A DNA stretch of 64,000 bases from Opitutales bacterium (GCA_021772515.1 JAJFLU010000036.1:123501-187500), one strand, 5' to 3'. Shown: positions 45,343 to 54,213, counted from the stretch's first letter. The notes: generated from the letters alone by a model not told the origin. A program made the numbers and translations.

Positions 45343-45618
45343 ATGCGCACTACTGTTGACCTTGAAGATTCACTCATCCGCCGCGCTAAATCGGTGGCTG
45401 CGGAGCATGGAGAGCCTTTGAAGAAATTGATAGGACGGGCAATCGCCCGTGAATTGGGGGCTCCTGACAATATTAAAACTTCCACTCTTCCCAAGCGTGT
45501 TGAACTCCCATTGATAGGGGGCCGACGCAACAAGAAATACGCGTTTTCAGGAAAAGATCTGGAACGTATTTTAGCCGATGAGGATTCTCGACCCTACGAT
45601 GGCAGAAAGGGGAAATGA
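45343..45618 (+). CDS. vapB: Ribbon-helix-helix antitoxin, VapB type
   Basis: A 91-residue protein beginning RTTVDLEDSLIRRAKSVAAE, a ribbon-helix-helix DNA-binding domain, followed by helix LKKLIGRAIARELG. The C-terminal part is basic and presumably wraps the toxin. It ends in the ATGA that starts the PIN toxin gene. It probably represses its own promoter. Confidence 0.87.
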   Translation: MRTTVDLEDSLIRRAKSVAAEHGEPLKKLIGRAIARELGAPDNIKTSTLPKRVELPLIGGRRNKKYAFSGKDLERILADEDSRPYDGRKGK

Positions 45619-46037
45619 TTCTACCGGATTTAAATATGTGGCTGGCGGCGGTCTGGAAAAATCATTCGCATCACCAAAAGGCAAAACAGTGGTTCGATGG
45701 GGAAGAGGATTCGATTGTTTTTTGCCGTGTCACGCAAATGGGGTTTTTGCGTCTGATTTCCAACAAAAGCGTGATGCGAAGTGACGTGCTGACCCGGTTG
45801 GACGCCTGGAATAGTTATGAACAATTAGTATGGGATGAAAGGATACAGTATATCGCTGAACCGGACGGGATGGAGATGTTTTGGAAAATGTTTTCAAAAA
45901 AACCGGATCACTCCCATTTGCTTTGGACCGACGACTATCTGGCCGCCTTCGCGCTAAAAATAGAGGCCCGAATTGTCACCTTTGATCGAGCGATGAAGGA
46001 CCATTATCCTTCGGTGGATATATCGATCGTGTCTTGA
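45615..46037 (+). CDS. vapC: PIN-domain toxin, VapC type
   Basis: A 140-residue PIN protein: MILPDLNMWLAAVW with D5, TQMGFLRLI in the second acidic-site region, WTDDYLAAFAL with catalytic Asp, and IVTFDRAM with the last Asp. It belongs to the TA-type PIN group paired with ribbon-helix-helix antitoxins. It overlaps the antitoxin gene by 4 bp. The pair sits between two 34-bp near-identical repeats. Confidence 0.9.
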   Translation: MILPDLNMWLAAVWKNHSHHQKAKQWFDGEEDSIVFCRVTQMGFLRLISNKSVMRSDVLTRLDAWNSYEQLVWDERIQYIAEPDGMEMFWKMFSKKPDHSHLLWTDDYLAAFALKIEARIVTFDRAMKDHYPSVDISIVS

Positions 46038-46047
46038 AATGGGGAGG

Positions 46048-46081
46048 TTTCGGCTAATTCGCTTCGAGGATTACGATCAGG
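46048..46081. repeat. Inner copy of 34-bp repeat flanking VapBC
   Basis: Lies across the 3' end and stop codon of the gene at 46054 and matches 45256-45289 with two mismatches. Together the copies bracket a 758-bp segment that holds exactly the VapBC operon. Confidence 0.85.
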
Positions 46082-46512
46082 TTTCCTCCTTCGTGGGAGG
46101 GGCCTCCGAGGATCGTGGGAACGCCCTTTTGCATGACCAATACTGTGTTGATGAGGTTTCTTTTACCTTTTACCCAGCGGACTCCGGCGCGGATCTGGTT
46201 TTTGGGGGCGGGGGAAACATCCACCTGCATGCGGTAGCCGTTGCCGAGGGAAAAGGCTGCTTTTCCCGGAATCTCGATTGAGGCGCCGCCGTGCCCGAAA
46301 TGGCGGTATCGCTTGAATTTAAAAAGACGCCGCAGTTTCCCTTCGTATTTTTTTAACTGGGCATCCGTTGGCCCGCTTTCATTCGAGGCGAGAATCATGG
46401 TACCGCTGAAGGAAACCTTCTTGGCCGCCTCGACCCGGGCGGCGCCGAGAGTGATTCCCATGAGTAGCCCGATAACGAGCACGATTGATCGACCGTATTG
46501 TTGGGTGTTCAT
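46054..46512 (-). CDS. Secreted protein of unknown function, partner of ECF sigma
   Basis: A 152-residue protein from the ATG at 46512, with an N-terminal signal peptide (RSIVLVIGLLMGITLGAARV then an Ala-rich cleavage area). The mature part has FSGTMILASNESGPTDAQLK and a basic KLRRLFKFKRYRHF stretch, and ends with LIVILEAN. Its ATG overlaps the sigma factor's TGA (ATGA), so translation is coupled. No anti-sigma features are visible. Its 3' end is duplicated beyond the VapBC cassette. Confidence 0.78.
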   Translation of the reverse strand: MNTQQYGRSIVLVIGLLMGITLGAARVEAAKKVSFSGTMILASNESGPTDAQLKKYEGKLRRLFKFKRYRHFGHGGASIEIPGKAAFSLGNGYRMQVDVSPAPKNQIRAGVRWVKGKRNLINTVLVMQKGVPTILGGPSHEGGNLIVILEAN

Positions 46513-47075
46513 CGAAAATCCTCCATTTTGGATTGCACTGATTTGCGAGCGTTGTGGATGCGTGACATGACCGTTCCGATTCTGCATTTCATGATATTTG
46601 CGATCTCCTTGTATGGCAATCCCTCAACTTCCCGCAGGACCAACACGGTGCGCTGCTTCTCAGTAAGTGAGTTCAATGCGATTTGGAATTGTTCCCTGAT
46701 TTCTTTTCGCCTGAGAGTATGGGAGGGCGATTCCCGGTTACTTTGGGATTGTGCGGGATTATTTTCAAAACTGCCTTCCGGCGCCTCGAAATACGACACT
46801 TCGGCCCGGCGTTTTTTCTTTCGAACAAAATCCCATGCGGTAAAAACGGCGATCCGGTATAGCCAGGTGGTAAAGGCCGATTTGCCCTTGAAAGAGGCCA
46901 GGTTTTTCCAGGCTTTTACCCAGGTTTGCTGGGCCAGATCCTTGGCGTCGCTCTCGTTGTTTACGATGCGGTAGAGGACGCGGTAAACCGTGTCGTGATG
47001 GGCGGTCACGATCTCACCAAAGGCATTTTGGTCACCCTTTTGAGCCTCCTCCACCAACCGCTGGAAATTATCCAT
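46509..47075 (-). CDS. ECF-type RNA polymerase sigma factor
   Basis: A 188-residue sigma-70 family ECF factor. Region 2 spans about residues 20-95 (DAKDLAQQTWVKAWKNL, then TWLYRIAVFTAWDFVRKKKR). Region 4 is at about 130-180, with EVEGLPYKEIANIMKCRIGT as the helix-turn-helix. The next gene encodes a secreted protein rather than a recognisable membrane anti-sigma factor, which is unusual. A zinc-finger membrane protein of anti-sigma type lies 6.6 kb away at 53713. Confidence 0.93.
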   Translation of the reverse strand: MDNFQRLVEEAQKGDQNAFGEIVTAHHDTVYRVLYRIVNNESDAKDLAQQTWVKAWKNLASFKGKSAFTTWLYRIAVFTAWDFVRKKKRRAEVSYFEAPEGSFENNPAQSQSNRESPSHTLRRKEIREQFQIALNSLTEKQRTVLVLREVEGLPYKEIANIMKCRIGTVMSRIHNARKSVQSKMEDFR

Positions 47076-47237
47076 AATTTTTGATTAGAGCGATATTTTG
47101 CCAGTCGCGTTCCCTTAAATTGTCTTCCACCAGATGAAAGTCTGGCTCGACACCCGCAAAATACGCTCTTTATTTCTCTCGTGGCAAGTTTATCAAAAAC
47201 TTGCGCCTCCGACGATAACGACTTATTGTAATTGTTA

Positions 47238-48398
47238 ATGAAAAACGACATCTCTTCAAAAAAATCAGGCAGGGGCAAATGGGCGCTCTCGACAGGTATC
47301 CTTGCCGGTTTATTACTTTTAATTCAACTCGAAGGACGTGGTGACGGTCTGCCTCTGGACAAGATTCAACTGCCGGACGGGTTCCAAATCGAAGTCTTCG
47401 CGGATCAGGTGCTCAACGCCCGCTCCATTTGCCGAAGCCCATCGGGGGTCATTTATGTGGGGTCTCGCCGGGTTGGCAAGGGCCAGGTATATGCGGTTGT
47501 CGATCACGACAAAGATAACAAGGCGGATGAGGTGATCATTTTGGCCAAGGGGCTCCACATGCCCACCGGCGTGGCCTTTCGCGACGGCGATCTCTACGTG
47601 GCCGAAGTCAGCAGGGTCATCAAGTTTCCCGACATCGAGAAAGATCTGCACCACCCGCCAAAGTATGAAGTCGTCAACGACACCTTTCCCAATAAAGAGC
47701 ACCACGGATGGAAATTTATCCGCTTTGGCCCGGATAACCGGCTTTATGTGCCGGTGGGCGCGCCCTGTAATATCTGCAACGAAGGCGACCCCTTTGCCAC
47801 CATCATGAGTATGGAGGCGGACGGTTCGGATTTGCAGATTTATGCCCGTGGTGTCCGTAATACGGTCGGGTTTGACTGGCATCCAGATACCGGCGACCTC
47901 TGGTTCACCGAAAATGGCAGGGACCATCTCGGCAATGATATTCCTCCAGACGAACTGAACCGAGCCTCGAAGCCGGGCCAACATTTTGGCTATCCTTATC
48001 GGCATGCAAAAAGCGTTTTCGACCCCGAGTTCGGCCATCTTGCGGAGAACTACGATATCACTATCCCCGAGCAGGAGCTTGGCCCCCATGTGGCCTCCCT
48101 CGGCCTCCGTTTTTACACCGGCAAGATGTTTCCCGAGGAATACCGGGGGCAAGTATTTTTCGCCGAACACGGATCCTGGAACCGGGATGAGAAGATCGGC
48201 TACCGAATTTCCCTCGTTAAACTGAAAGACGGCAAAGCGGCGAGCTATGAAACCTTCGCACAAGGCTGGCTACAAGGTGACAAAGCATGGGGTCGGCCAG
48301 CCGATGTCGAAGTTCTCCCCGATGGCTCGATGCTCGTTTCCGATGATTTCGCACATGTAATTTACCGCATCACATACAAGGGTGATGGAAATTACTGA
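47238..48398 (+). CDS. Sorbosone-dehydrogenase-like beta-propeller protein
   Basis: A 386-residue secreted or lipid-side beta-propeller of the PQQ-dependent glucose/sorbosone dehydrogenase group, with an N-terminal membrane helix (about residues 14-33). Conserved pieces are LPDGFQIEVFAD, HGWKFIRFGPDNRLYVPVG, GVRNTVGFDWHP, WFTENGRD, and FFAEHGSWNRDEKIGYR near the C-terminus. These proteins oxidise sugars with PQQ or a related cofactor; the substrate is unknown. ATG at 47238. Its stop overlaps the pdxH start. Confidence 0.86.
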   Translation: MKNDISSKKSGRGKWALSTGILAGLLLLIQLEGRGDGLPLDKIQLPDGFQIEVFADQVLNARSICRSPSGVIYVGSRRVGKGQVYAVVDHDKDNKADEVIILAKGLHMPTGVAFRDGDLYVAEVSRVIKFPDIEKDLHHPPKYEVVNDTFPNKEHHGWKFIRFGPDNRLYVPVGAPCNICNEGDPFATIMSMEADGSDLQIYARGVRNTVGFDWHPDTGDLWFTENGRDHLGNDIPPDELNRASKPGQHFGYPYRHAKSVFDPEFGHLAENYDITIPEQELGPHVASLGLRFYTGKMFPEEYRGQVFFAEHGSWNRDEKIGYRISLVKLKDGKAASYETFAQGWLQGDKAWGRPADVEVLPDGSMLVSDDFAHVIYRITYKGDGNY

Positions 48399-49023
48399 TA
48401 CAGAAAGACAGTTCACGTTACTGGGATTGCGGCGCAAGGACCTCAAGGAGGAGCCCGTCGAGCAGTTCGAGATGTGGCTCAAGCAGGCTTGGGAGGCCAA
48501 AATACCCGATGCCCACGCAATGAGCCTGGCTACCGCTTCGGGGGAGGGCGTTCCCACCGTGAGGACGGTCTTGCTGAAACGTTTCGACCGTGAAGGGTTT
48601 GTTTTTTATACCAATTACGAAAGCGCCAAGGCCCGCCAGATTGAGGAAAACCCCAATGTCGAATTGCTCCTTTTTTGGCAAGCCCTCCAGAGGCAGGTGC
48701 GGATTTCAGGAGTAGCCGAAAAAGTTCCCACAACCGAGTCCCTCAAATACTTTTTGAAGAGGCCTTTTGATAGCCGACTAGGGGCTTGGGCTTCTGCCCA
48801 GAGCAGCGTAATCTCCACCCGTGGTTTGCTGGAAATGAAATACGAGGAGATGAAACGCAAGTTCGCGGAGGGCGAGGTGCCGCTGCCTTCATTTTGGGGT
48901 GGCTACCGGGTATTGCCGAGCAAGATCGAGTTTTGGCAGGGGCGCAAAAACCGGTTGCACGACCGCTTTCTCTACACACGAGCCGAGGACGACACCTGGA
49001 AGATCGAGCGGCTCGCTCCCTGA
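48385..49023 (+). CDS. pdxH: Pyridoxamine 5'-phosphate oxidase
   Basis: A 212-residue FMN enzyme that makes pyridoxal 5'-phosphate. Family motifs are AMSLATASGEGVPTVRTVLL, FVFYTNYESAKARQIEENP, and the C-terminal signature FWQGRKNRLHDRFLYTR with WKIERLAP at the end. It starts within the last codons of the dehydrogenase gene (14-bp overlap), so the two are translationally linked although their roles are not obviously related. Confidence 0.96.
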   Translation: MEITDTERQFTLLGLRRKDLKEEPVEQFEMWLKQAWEAKIPDAHAMSLATASGEGVPTVRTVLLKRFDREGFVFYTNYESAKARQIEENPNVELLLFWQALQRQVRISGVAEKVPTTESLKYFLKRPFDSRLGAWASAQSSVISTRGLLEMKYEEMKRKFAEGEVPLPSFWGGYRVLPSKIEFWQGRKNRLHDRFLYTRAEDDTWKIERLAP

Positions 49024-49035
49024 AGTTTCGCCCCC

Positions 49036-49851
49036 ATGAAAATCGATTGCCACATGCACACCCCGCTCTGCGGGCACGCCAACGGTTCGCCCAGCGAATA
49101 TGTCGAATGGGCCGCCAGGAAACGCCTCCAACTGGTTACTTTTACCTGCCATATTCCAATGGATATGGGCGGATTCGGAAACACCGGAATCCGCATGAAA
49201 GTGAAGCATCTCCCCAAGTATTTCCAAATTGTGGATGCGGCCCGAAGGGTCGGTGAGCGCCTGGGAGTCGAGGTTCTTTGCGGCATCGAAGCAGAAATTT
49301 ACCCCGATGAACAAGTGTTGGCTCCCATGGATGACACCCTCAAGGCCAACGACTTCGATTTCATTCTGGGCTCCCTCCATCATTTTATCCCCCGTTATCA
49401 GGATCGTCTTCGAGCGGCCCATGCCAGAACCGATTTTCAAAAAGTGGAGACCTATTTCGAGGATCTCGCAAACGGGGCGGCGACCGGCCGTTACCACAGC
49501 ATATCCCACCCCGATGTTATCCGAATATACGGAACCGTCTCCCATTTCGACCCCGCAGACCACGAGCCAAGCATCCGGCGATTTCTGGCGGAGGTGGTCA
49601 CGGCGGACATCTGTATGGAGGTTAATACCAGCGGTTTTATCAAGGAGAGCAGGCAGGTGCATCCCGATCCGCTAATTCTCGATTGGGCCTCCGAAATGGG
49701 GGTTAAGCTCACCATCGGGTCAGACTCCCACAACCCCCAAAGCGTCGGGCAATTCTACGAAACCGTCCTCCCCCTCCTCAAAGAAAAAGGTTTCACCCAC
49801 CTCCACTACCATCGTGCCGGAAACCGGATTGCCATCCCCATCGAAACTTGA
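49036..49851 (+). CDS. PHP-domain phosphatase, histidinol-phosphatase-like
   Basis: A 271-residue PHP metallophosphoesterase. Metal ligands are DCHMHTPLCGH at the N-terminus (H6, H8, H14), CGIEAEIY near residue 83, SLHHF near 114, HPDVIRIYG, EVNTSG, and the C-terminal GSDSHNP. The arrangement is close to HisK/HisJ histidinol-phosphatases. It is 12 bp after pdxH and may be in the same operon. Other histidine genes are absent, so the substrate is tentative. Confidence 0.85.
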   Translation: MKIDCHMHTPLCGHANGSPSEYVEWAARKRLQLVTFTCHIPMDMGGFGNTGIRMKVKHLPKYFQIVDAARRVGERLGVEVLCGIEAEIYPDEQVLAPMDDTLKANDFDFILGSLHHFIPRYQDRLRAAHARTDFQKVETYFEDLANGAATGRYHSISHPDVIRIYGTVSHFDPADHEPSIRRFLAEVVTADICMEVNTSGFIKESRQVHPDPLILDWASEMGVKLTIGSDSHNPQSVGQFYETVLPLLKEKGFTHLHYHRAGNRIAIPIET

Positions 49852-49854
49852 TAC

Positions 49855-52722
49855 CTATTGGGGCTGGATGGCATTCAATTGAAAAAGGCCGATGAGTGGT
49901 TTTGGGCTGATTGCGGCCGCCCGTGCGTTATCGGGAACCAGCAATGCCTTGGCCAACGCGTTCACCTCCTCAACCGTCTCGGAGGTAAATTCATATTCCT
50001 TGAGAATTATGGCATCCTCGAGGGATTCGGGATGCTCCTGCGCCCGTTTGAGCACAAATTCCAGTAAAAAATTGTTGGAGCGGATGGCATGCTTCAACTT
50101 GAATTTTATCGGGCCGATGTACTCCTTGGCCTCCTCCTCGGTAATCCCCTTTTTCCCGATTTCCTCTGAAATACTCAACATGGCCTTCGCAATGGAGACA
50201 GCCTCATCGGGCGAGCAGTCGATCTTGGCCTCTATAAACGCATATTCCGGGTATTCGGGAAATTGTTTGAACTCGGCTGCCGGACTGTAACTGAGGCCCA
50301 GATCCTCGCGCAGTCTCTCCCAAAGGCGGCGCTCGATCAAGTTGCTGAGCACTTCCATAGCGATGCGTTGGCGGATTGTCAGACGCTCGAATACCGGCCA
50401 AAACCCCACCACCATTGCCAGATGCTCCTCACCGATAAACTCGAGTTGACGAAATCCCGGCGGCGCATCGATTTTTACCGGATCGAGAGTTGCCGGTTTC
50501 AGCTTTACATCGCGCCGTTCTGACAATGAACCCAAAGTTTGCGAAAAACTCTCGACGATGGTCGCTCGATCGACATCTCCCACGATGCTCACTTCGATAT
50601 AACCTTTTTCGAGAGGCTCCTGGAGCCAATTTCGCACACTTGAAATACCGATCGCCCCATAATCATCCAAGGCTCCCCAGGTAAATCGCCCATCACCCTT
50701 ATACAGGTAATTCTCGAATGCCCGATAGCCCTCAAATATACCATAACTCGATGTGTAGCTCGAAATGGCAGAGACTATCAGGGCGCTTTGAAAGCTCGAT
50801 CGATGTATTCGAGGCCGGTTTAGCAACTCCGTCACGATGCCCAGAAACGAATCCAGATCTTCGCTTCCAAAAGTTCCATGAAAACTAAATGCATCATGGT
50901 CTTTTAGGTCGAAACTGGTTCGAAGCATGGGGGAATTTAAAAAGGAAAGCATTTGCGTGGCCTCATAGCGACTCGTGCCACTTTGGAGAAAAGCCTGTAG
51001 CGCAAACTCCCTCAGCCCCGGCTTGCTCTCTTTCAGGTCGAACAATCCGCCCCCAACCCGCACTATCGCTTTAACGATACCCGGTTCTTGTTGGCTCTCT
51101 ATGAAATTCAATCGCACATTATTGGAAAACTTCATCATCTCAGCCCCGTACTCAGGAACGGTTTTTGATTCGACTACCGTCCCCCGGGGCCCCCAGTTAG
51201 TCGCCTTGAAATGGCTTTCCGATTGGTAGAGAAACTGGCTGATTATTGCCTGCTCTTCCCGACTTTTTACCACTTCCTTCCGGATATTGCTCGAATTATC
51301 ATAATCGGGAACCGAACCGGACAGGTGATACGACATTTGTTCAAAATCCCAGCACTCCTTAAAAGAGCGCAAAACCGTCTTGGGGTTCAACTGCCGTAAA
51401 AATTCCTCCTGCCAGGCGAGTTGCTGAACGGGACCAACGAACACCCTGTCCTCATAAACTGAGGTAGCCAGTTTTTCACTGATAAAAGAGGGATCCAGCT
51501 TTGGATAATAGGTCCGAAGCTTTTCGATTTTGGTGAATTCGCGATCACGCATCCAACTGATTTCCTTTTCCGAAAACCCCTTCGCCAGACTGACCCGGAT
51601 TACTTTGTCCAGGGCTTTTACACCCTCGGCCCACTGTCCCCCGCCGGTATGGATTATGGCCATGGCCGCATCATTGTCGAAAAACTTTTGATACTCCACC
51701 GAGCTGCTCGATGATATCGGTATGGTTTTATGAATCCGCTGCTCCAGCAAAGCCATCGCAAATGAGCGGTTGTAACTTTGTTTACGCAATTCCTTCGAGT
51801 CCGCAGGTTTACGGCGGGGTGGCGGGATGACCGATGCGGCCAATATGGTGGTAGAGTTCACATCGGATATTCGGTAACTCGAGGCCCGCAACCCCCGGGA
51901 TCGCTGGAGCTTTCCAATATTTCGCGCCGGCAGCGGTGTCGTAGCCGCCTTCATATCGCCGAATTGCTCCCTTACAAAACCGGCCATCTCCTCGGTCTCC
52001 ATATCGCCCACCACCACCAATACCATGAGGTCTGGCCGATACCATTTTTGGTAAAAATTCACGAACTGCTGCCGGGTCAGATTCTTGATCCTCTCCGTCG
52101 TCCCGATGGGAAGCCGGTTGGTGAACGTCAAGCCCTTGAAGAATAGCTTAAACGAGTCCACCTGTGTCCGGTAGGCCAAACCATCGCGGCTGCGCATTTC
52201 GCTCAGGACCACCTTGCGCTCCATATCGATCTCCGGCCCGTTAAAAAGGACCCCATCCGCGATGTCGCGTAAAAAAAGCAACCCCTTTTTCAATAACTCT
52301 TCATCATTTTCCCAGAAATCAAGGCTATACAAGGTATGATCAAAACTCGTAACCGCATTGAGATCCTTGCCATATTCCATCCCCACTTGTTGAAAAAACG
52401 ATGCCAGCTCGCCCGGCTTGAAATGCTCCGTCCCGTTAAAAGCCATATGTTCGATAAAGTGGGCGATTCCAAGCTCCTCCTCGGTCTCCTCAACCGACCC
52501 CACCTGCACCAACAGTTTCAGGCTCACCCGCCCCGGTGCCCCGGGGTGATTCAAAAGCGCATACCTCAACCCATTGGGCAATGTCCCCCACAAAACCCGC
52601 TCATCTGCCGACAAACTACTCCGCTCTTGGGGCCACGAAAGCTCCCAACCCTGCCCCACGGCCGCAATCGGTGCCCACAAGGCAAAGGCAAAAACCAAAA
52701 CCGCTGAACGAATGAAATTCAT
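49855..52722 (-). CDS. Large M16 zinc peptidase with signal peptide (PqqL-like)
   Basis: A 955-residue secreted protein from the ATG at 52722, which gives a clean signal peptide (MNFIRSAVLVFAFALW and on). The inverted zinc motif is HFIEH (H88, E91, H92), followed by the downstream EIDMERKVVLSE glutamate. Two M16 halves are present: active N-terminal domains to about residue 450, and inactive C-terminal ones. The frame extends 110 codons upstream over repetitive low-complexity sequence that is unlikely to be coding. Periplasmic or outer-membrane peptide processing is the expected role. Confidence 0.91.
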   Translation of the reverse strand: MNFIRSAVLVFAFALWAPIAAVGQGWELSWPQERSSLSADERVLWGTLPNGLRYALLNHPGAPGRVSLKLLVQVGSVEETEEELGIAHFIEHMAFNGTEHFKPGELASFFQQVGMEYGKDLNAVTSFDHTLYSLDFWENDEELLKKGLLFLRDIADGVLFNGPEIDMERKVVLSEMRSRDGLAYRTQVDSFKLFFKGLTFTNRLPIGTTERIKNLTRQQFVNFYQKWYRPDLMVLVVVGDMETEEMAGFVREQFGDMKAATTPLPARNIGKLQRSRGLRASSYRISDVNSTTILAASVIPPPRRKPADSKELRKQSYNRSFAMALLEQRIHKTIPISSSSSVEYQKFFDNDAAMAIIHTGGGQWAEGVKALDKVIRVSLAKGFSEKEISWMRDREFTKIEKLRTYYPKLDPSFISEKLATSVYEDRVFVGPVQQLAWQEEFLRQLNPKTVLRSFKECWDFEQMSYHLSGSVPDYDNSSNIRKEVVKSREEQAIISQFLYQSESHFKATNWGPRGTVVESKTVPEYGAEMMKFSNNVRLNFIESQQEPGIVKAIVRVGGGLFDLKESKPGLREFALQAFLQSGTSRYEATQMLSFLNSPMLRTSFDLKDHDAFSFHGTFGSEDLDSFLGIVTELLNRPRIHRSSFQSALIVSAISSYTSSYGIFEGYRAFENYLYKGDGRFTWGALDDYGAIGISSVRNWLQEPLEKGYIEVSIVGDVDRATIVESFSQTLGSLSERRDVKLKPATLDPVKIDAPPGFRQLEFIGEEHLAMVVGFWPVFERLTIRQRIAMEVLSNLIERRLWERLREDLGLSYSPAAEFKQFPEYPEYAFIEAKIDCSPDEAVSIAKAMLSISEEIGKKGITEEEAKEYIGPIKFKLKHAIRSNNFLLEFVLKRAQEHPESLEDAIILKEYEFTSETVEEVNALAKALLVPDNARAAAISPKPLIGLFQLNAIQPQ

Positions 52723-52931
52723 GGAATCAATAAATTGTCGCAAACAAAGCAAAAGGCCACAAAAGAAAGCGCCGCAGAAAAAACGCCCCCACCGTCGCCC
52801 CCTTCTACTCAAATAGCATTCGATTCCGTCCGGCTGAGGCCGCAGTCGTCGTTTCCGTTGTTCGTGTACTGTTGTCGGTGAATAAAACATATGAGAGCAC
52901 TTTAACATAAAAAAAGAATACCCACAATGAC

Positions 52932-52976
52932 TGCGTTGGCTGCGCGTGCTGCGTTGGCTGCGTTGGCTGCGCGGAC
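52932..52976. repeat. Five 9-bp tandem units upstream of the M16 gene
   Basis: TGCGTTGGC (twice adjacent, three in all) alternates with TGCGCGTGC and TGCGCGGAC in a strict 9-bp register. An A/C-rich tract follows. It is intergenic and may vary in copy number. Confidence 0.8.
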
Positions 52977-53174
52977 TAAAAAAAACGCCAAAAACACCCA
53001 AAAATACCCAAAACCGAGACATTTTGTCCCACCAAAATCCCCAAAAAATCACCTTTCCTCTCCATATTTCGGGAGATTTACCCGACAGTTGTTATTTTTT
53101 CAAAAAAAATGAATAACCCGCTTTTTTGTCCGTCCAATCTACAAACCAATCAATATTTGGAAGGATAAATAAAA

Positions 53175-53618
53175 ATGAAATCAACGATCAGTATATTCTT
53201 AACCGCGACTTTTTTCTTAGCAAGCACTCCCAAAGCACAAGCCGGTGATGACGGGTGGGCCGCTTTTGGAGGGTTCCTCGGGGGAGTCATCGTCTCGAGC
53301 ATCAGCCACGATATTAAAAATCGCCACCACGATCGCCATCGTGAGGAGGTGGTTTACTACGACCTGGGGCATAATTCCTACGGCCATTATGAATACCGCA
53401 CCATCAAAACATGGGTGCCCGGTTGCTGGACCTATCGGGAGGATCACCACGGCCGGACGATCAAGGTGTGGGTGGAAGGCTATTACACCTATGAAAAAGA
53501 ACGAATCTGGGTGCGGGACCGCTATCGCAGCCGCAGCTATGGGCATCGCGGCAGCTACTACTCTCGCGGCTACTCATCCTCGCATCACCGTTCACGTTCA
53601 CGATCACGACACCATTGA
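53175..53618 (+). CDS. Secreted His/Arg/Tyr-rich protein
   Basis: A 147-residue protein with a signal peptide (cleavage probably after KAQAG). A glycine-rich helix AAFGGFLGGVIVSS follows, then two related segments, IKTWVPGCWTYREDHHGR and IKVWVEGYYTYEKER. The C-terminus is a Ser/Arg/His/Tyr repeat (RSRSYGHRGSYYSRGYSSS and on). AAGGA precedes the ATG. The WVPG..TYRED pattern resembles YXWGXW-like envelope proteins. Metal or surface binding through the histidines is conceivable but unshown. Confidence 0.72.
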   Translation: MKSTISIFLTATFFLASTPKAQAGDDGWAAFGGFLGGVIVSSISHDIKNRHHDRHREEVVYYDLGHNSYGHYEYRTIKTWVPGCWTYREDHHGRTIKVWVEGYYTYEKERIWVRDRYRSRSYGHRGSYYSRGYSSSHHRSRSRSRHH

Positions 53619-53712
53619 CGATAATTAAATATCAAGCTGGAGTCTTCTCGAGTAAACTGCCATTGCAATACTCTCCGAGTCGAACAGACCACCCAATTCA
53701 AATTCTCGAAAC

Positions 53713-54213
53713 ATGAACTGTAAACAGGCAGAAATTCTGTTGAGCCGCTCCCTCGACGGGGAACTTGACTCGCCGGAACAGCAAAAATTGCTCAAGGAGC
53801 ACCTGGAATCCTGCGCCACCTGTCGGAAAATCGAGAATTCCTGGACAACCTATGGCCAATACATGCGCGAATTGGAGGTGCCATCCCCCCAATCAGCGGT
53901 CGAGGCTTGGCAGGATATTCGTAACGAAATCCAGGGGGCGGAGGAATCGCCGGAGTTGCCAAAAACCAGCGGAAACCCCGGATTCAACTGGAATTGGGGC
54001 ATCCCCACGGCCATCGCGGCCCTCCTTGTTTTATCCACGGCTCTCTATTTTGGTCTGCCAACCTCAAATGATTCCACGGAATCTCTGGCCGCCGGAACTA
54101 AAACCAAAATCGAGTTTCTCGAAACCGACATCCCCGGAGCGAGCACAATGGTCTATGTCGATCAGGATTCCGGCCTGACAGTTCTCTGGGTCGTCGAATC
54201 CGTCGAGGGCTGA
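53713..54213 (+). CDS. Zinc-finger anti-sigma-like membrane protein
   Basis: A 166-residue protein with an N-terminal zf-HC2 motif (C3, H30, C34, C37: NCKQAEIL then HLESCATCRK), a linker, one membrane helix (about residues 92-113), and a short external part ending VDQDSGLTVLWVVESVEG. This is the usual architecture of anti-sigma factors that hold ECF sigma factors at the membrane. No sigma gene is adjacent; the ECF factor at 46.5-47.1 kb is the nearest. The VYVDQDSGLTVLWV ending is common to small sigma-linked proteins. Confidence 0.8.
   Translation: MNCKQAEILLSRSLDGELDSPEQQKLLKEHLESCATCRKIENSWTTYGQYMRELEVPSPQSAVEAWQDIRNEIQGAEESPELPKTSGNPGFNWNWGIPTAIAALLVLSTALYFGLPTSNDSTESLAAGTKTKIEFLETDIPGASTMVYVDQDSGLTVLWVVESVEG

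Noticed and set aside
47319..48263. 314-residue minus-strand ORF opposite the sorbosone-dehydrogenase-like gene
   Set aside because: Shadow of a recognisable gene; no family-like motifs and no start signals.
48889..49662. 257-residue minus-strand ORF opposite pdxH and the PHP gene
   Set aside because: It spans two real genes on the other strand, so it cannot be an independent conserved gene.
52723..53052. 110-codon N-terminal extension of the M16 protease frame
   Set aside because: It is low-complexity, covers a 9-bp tandem array, and precedes a perfect signal peptide start at 52722.
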